Below are positions 5,351 through 6,612 of a stretch of DNA of 6,612 nucleotides, piece by piece. The DNA comes from Actinomycetes bacterium (GTDB lineage Bacteria > Actinomycetota > Actinomycetes > Actinomycetales > Beutenbergiaceae). The translations under genes and the position numbers were made by a program. How positions within the stretch are numbered: position 1 is the first letter of the stretch; each line of letters begins with the position of its first letter. The notes beneath the pieces were generated by a model. The model was not told where the DNA came from, made no database searches, and was given only the letters and a program-made list of their open reading frames with translations. The stretch spans positions 1 through 6,612 of the forward strand of contig JAJYRV010000111.1 in the NCBI GenBank assembly GCA_021793935.1. The letters run 5' to 3'.

Positions 5351-6367
5351 TCAGCCCTTGAATACTCCGGGGTCTTCGGGCGCGAGCGTACCGAGGATGC
5401 GATTGAGATCGTCGACGGTGGCGAACTCGATCGATATGCTCCCCTTTCGCTTGCCCAGGGAGACCTTTACCTTCGTATCGAAACGGTCCCCGAGGCGGGA
5501 AGCAAGGTCGTTGAGCATGGGGTTATTTCCACCCGCCCGCGGGGCCCGCCGGGGCGCGCCGAGGTCGACTTCACCGAGCGACACGAGTTCTTCCGTCGCG
5601 CGGACACTCAACCCTTCCGCGACGATCCGCTGGGCAAGGCGCTCCATCGCAGCGGGCTCGTCGAGGCCCAGCAACGCGCGGGCGTGCCCGGCGGAAAGGA
5701 CACCGGCGGCTACCCGCCGCTGCACCAGGGGCGGAAGGCGAAGTAGGCGCAGCGTGTTGGAGATCTGCGGCCGGGATCTGGCGATGCGGCGGGCCAGTTC
5801 GTCCTGCGTGCACCCAAAGTCTTCCAACAGCTGCTGGTATGCCGCAGCTTCCTCCAGCGGATTGAGTTCCGAACGGTGGAGGTTTTCTAGCAATGCGTCA
5901 CGAAGCAGCTCATCGTCCGATGTGGAGCGGATAATCGCCGGGATGTCGGTGAGGCCCGCTTGCTTCGCCGCTCGCCAACGACGCTCTCCCATGACCAGTT
6001 CATAGGGAGCGTCCCCATCGCCGGGGTCGGGAAACGGGCGGACTACGACGGGCTGGAGCACCCCTACTTCGGCAACCGAGTCGGCAAGCTCCGCGAGCTC
6101 ATCCTCATCAAACACCGTTCGGGGCTGCACCCGGTTCGGTTCGATGTCTGCGACCGGGATCAACCCGAACTCGGCACCGGGTACAGCGACCAGCGGCGCG
6201 TCCTCGTTGGACTCGGTTTCACGTGAAACGTCGTTGCTGGTCTCGCCGGGTGCCGCGGCGGGAAAGAACACATCGACCGGGCGAGAGGTTCCCTGGGATG
6301 ACCCGGCTGGGTTTTGCGGAATCAGGGCCCCGAGGCCGCGACCGAGAGCACGGCGCCGTTCAGTCAT
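5351..6367 (-). CDS. parB: Chromosome-partitioning protein ParB (CTP-dependent DNA clamp)
   Basis: The gene encodes 338 residues, normal length for chromosomal ParB. The N-terminal RRRALGRGLGALIP (4-17) is the conserved ParA-contacting peptide and fixes the start. After a variable linker come the CTP-binding core with QPRTVFDEDELAELADSV (81-98) and GERRWRAA (127-134), the ENLHR motif (161-165), and the parS-reading helix-turn-helix TQDELARRIARSRPQISNTL (187-206). The C-terminal dimer domain is about residues 284-328. ParB binds parS, closes into a sliding clamp with CTP, spreads on DNA, and works with ParA and SMC at the origin. AGGAAG/AGGAAA lies before the ATG, and the gene starts 15 bases after parA, so the two form one operon. 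The linker segment VSRET (47-51) is encoded by an internal parS core. No key motif is missing. Confidence 0.96.
   Translation of the reverse strand: MTERRRALGRGLGALIPQNPAGSSQGTSRPVDVFFPAAAPGETSNDVSRETESNEDAPLVAVPGAEFGLIPVADIEPNRVQPRTVFDEDELAELADSVAEVGVLQPVVVRPFPDPGDGDAPYELVMGERRWRAAKQAGLTDIPAIIRSTSDDELLRDALLENLHRSELNPLEEAAAYQQLLEDFGCTQDELARRIARSRPQISNTLRLLRLPPLVQRRVAAGVLSAGHARALLGLDEPAAMERLAQRIVAEGLSVRATEELVSLGEVDLGAPRRAPRAGGNNPMLNDLASRLGDRFDTKVKVSLGKRKGSISIEFATVDDLNRILGTLAPEDPGVFKG
6215..6230. promoter_or_regulatory. parS: parS site inside the parB coding sequence
   Basis: The perfect 14-base core GTTTCACGTGAAAC is at 6216-6229; the outer pair is G/G instead of T/A. On the minus strand it is read as Val-Ser-Arg-Glu-Thr, residues 47-51 of ParB, in the unconserved linker between the ParA-binding peptide and the CTPase core, where protein sequence is free to accommodate a DNA site. 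ParB bound here might also affect its own transcription, which is inference. Confidence 0.92.
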
Positions 6368-6382
6368 CTTTTCCTACTTCCT
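6368..6382 (-). promoter_or_regulatory. Ribosome binding site of parB in the parA-parB spacer
   Basis: The 15-base spacer reads, on the minus strand, AGGAAG-TAGGAAAAG directly before the parB ATG. AGGAAG sits 9 bases from the start and AGGAAA 3 bases, so the former is the likely Shine-Dalgarno sequence. The short spacer leaves no room for a separate parB promoter. Confidence 0.65.
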
Positions 6383-6612
6383 TCATGTCAGTGGGTCACC
6401 CCGCTCAGCAATCTCCTGGGCGGCCTTGAGATACGCCAACGCTCCGCTTGAGCGTGGGTCGTAGGTCATCACCGTTTGGCCGTGCCCCGGTGCCTCCGAG
6501 ACCCGGATGGACCGGGGGATGACGGTTTCCAGGGTTTGATCTTGAAAGTGTTCCCGTACTTCTTCTTCGACCTGCATCGAGAGATTGGTGCGGCTGTCGT
6601 GCATCGTGAGGA
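6383..6612 (-). CDS. parA: Chromosome-partitioning ATPase ParA, C-terminal part (5' end outside window)
   Basis: The last 75 residues of ParA/Soj are present, and the frame stays open through the right edge. An in-frame ATG at 6604 is internal, because the preceding codons give LT and LTMHDSRTNLS is a conserved ParA segment. Also visible are VIPRSIRVSEAPGHGQTVM, the family's PR-x-R-x-SEAP-x-x-G block, and the terminal helix ALAYLKAAQEIAERG. The Walker A motif and nucleotide switch lie outside. ParA is a MinD-like ATPase that binds DNA nonspecifically as an ATP dimer and moves ParB-parS complexes; ParB's N-terminal peptide triggers its hydrolysis. It is upstream of parB in the same operon. Assignment is secure despite truncation. 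Confidence 0.93.
   Translation of the reverse strand, partial: LTMHDSRTNLSMQVEEEVREHFQDQTLETVIPRSIRVSEAPGHGQTVMTYDPRSSGALAYLKAAQEIAERGDPLT

Overview
The window looks like an origin-proximal segment of a GC-rich actinomycete chromosome (Actinomycetota). Order Micrococcales or Actinomycetales is a guess from gene order. The gene string is: end of the MurJ-associated pseudokinase/membrane protein, trxB, trxA, a PLP aminotransferase, a D-Ala-D-Ala ligase homologue, then parB and parA on the opposite strand. This matches the conserved block that in actinobacteria lies between murJ and the rsmG-yidC-rnpA-rpmH-dnaA cluster. dnaA should therefore lie beyond the right edge; it is not seen here.

Layout. 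Bases 2-946 (+) hold the 3' part of a single-pass membrane protein with a Pro/Glu-rich linker and an extracellular galactose-binding-like domain, cut by the left edge. A 97-base gap follows, with a good match to a SigR/SigH-type (disulfide stress) promoter. Next comes a tightly packed + strand operon: trxB (GTG start), trxA (TTG start), a class I/II aminotransferase starting on the base after the trxA stop, and a ddl homologue overlapping the aminotransferase stop by one base. Bases 4648-5350 are a gap of about 700 bases with no credible gene. It holds two parS-type sites and several inverted repeats, the strongest a 38-base stem-loop at 5034-5071. On the minus strand, parB (5351-6367) follows the truncated end of parA (6383-6612). 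A third parS core lies inside the parB reading frame.

How the parts work together. TrxB and TrxA form the NADPH-thioredoxin reducing system. They are apparently induced by thiol oxidation through an alternative ECF sigma factor. The aminotransferase and the Ddl homologue are placed so that they are translated after trxA and would be co-induced, joining redox control to amino-acid and peptidoglycan precursor metabolism. The upstream protein belongs to the MurJ/lipid II flippase regulatory module, so the left half has a cell-wall theme. The right half is the ParAB-parS segregation system with its own centromere sites in and beside parB.

The protein-coding content is ordinary and well conserved. 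The parts least explained are the structured gap at 4648-5350 and the regulatory consequences of the trxB promoter. I see no convincing undescribed system, and I have not inflated the findings to suggest one.
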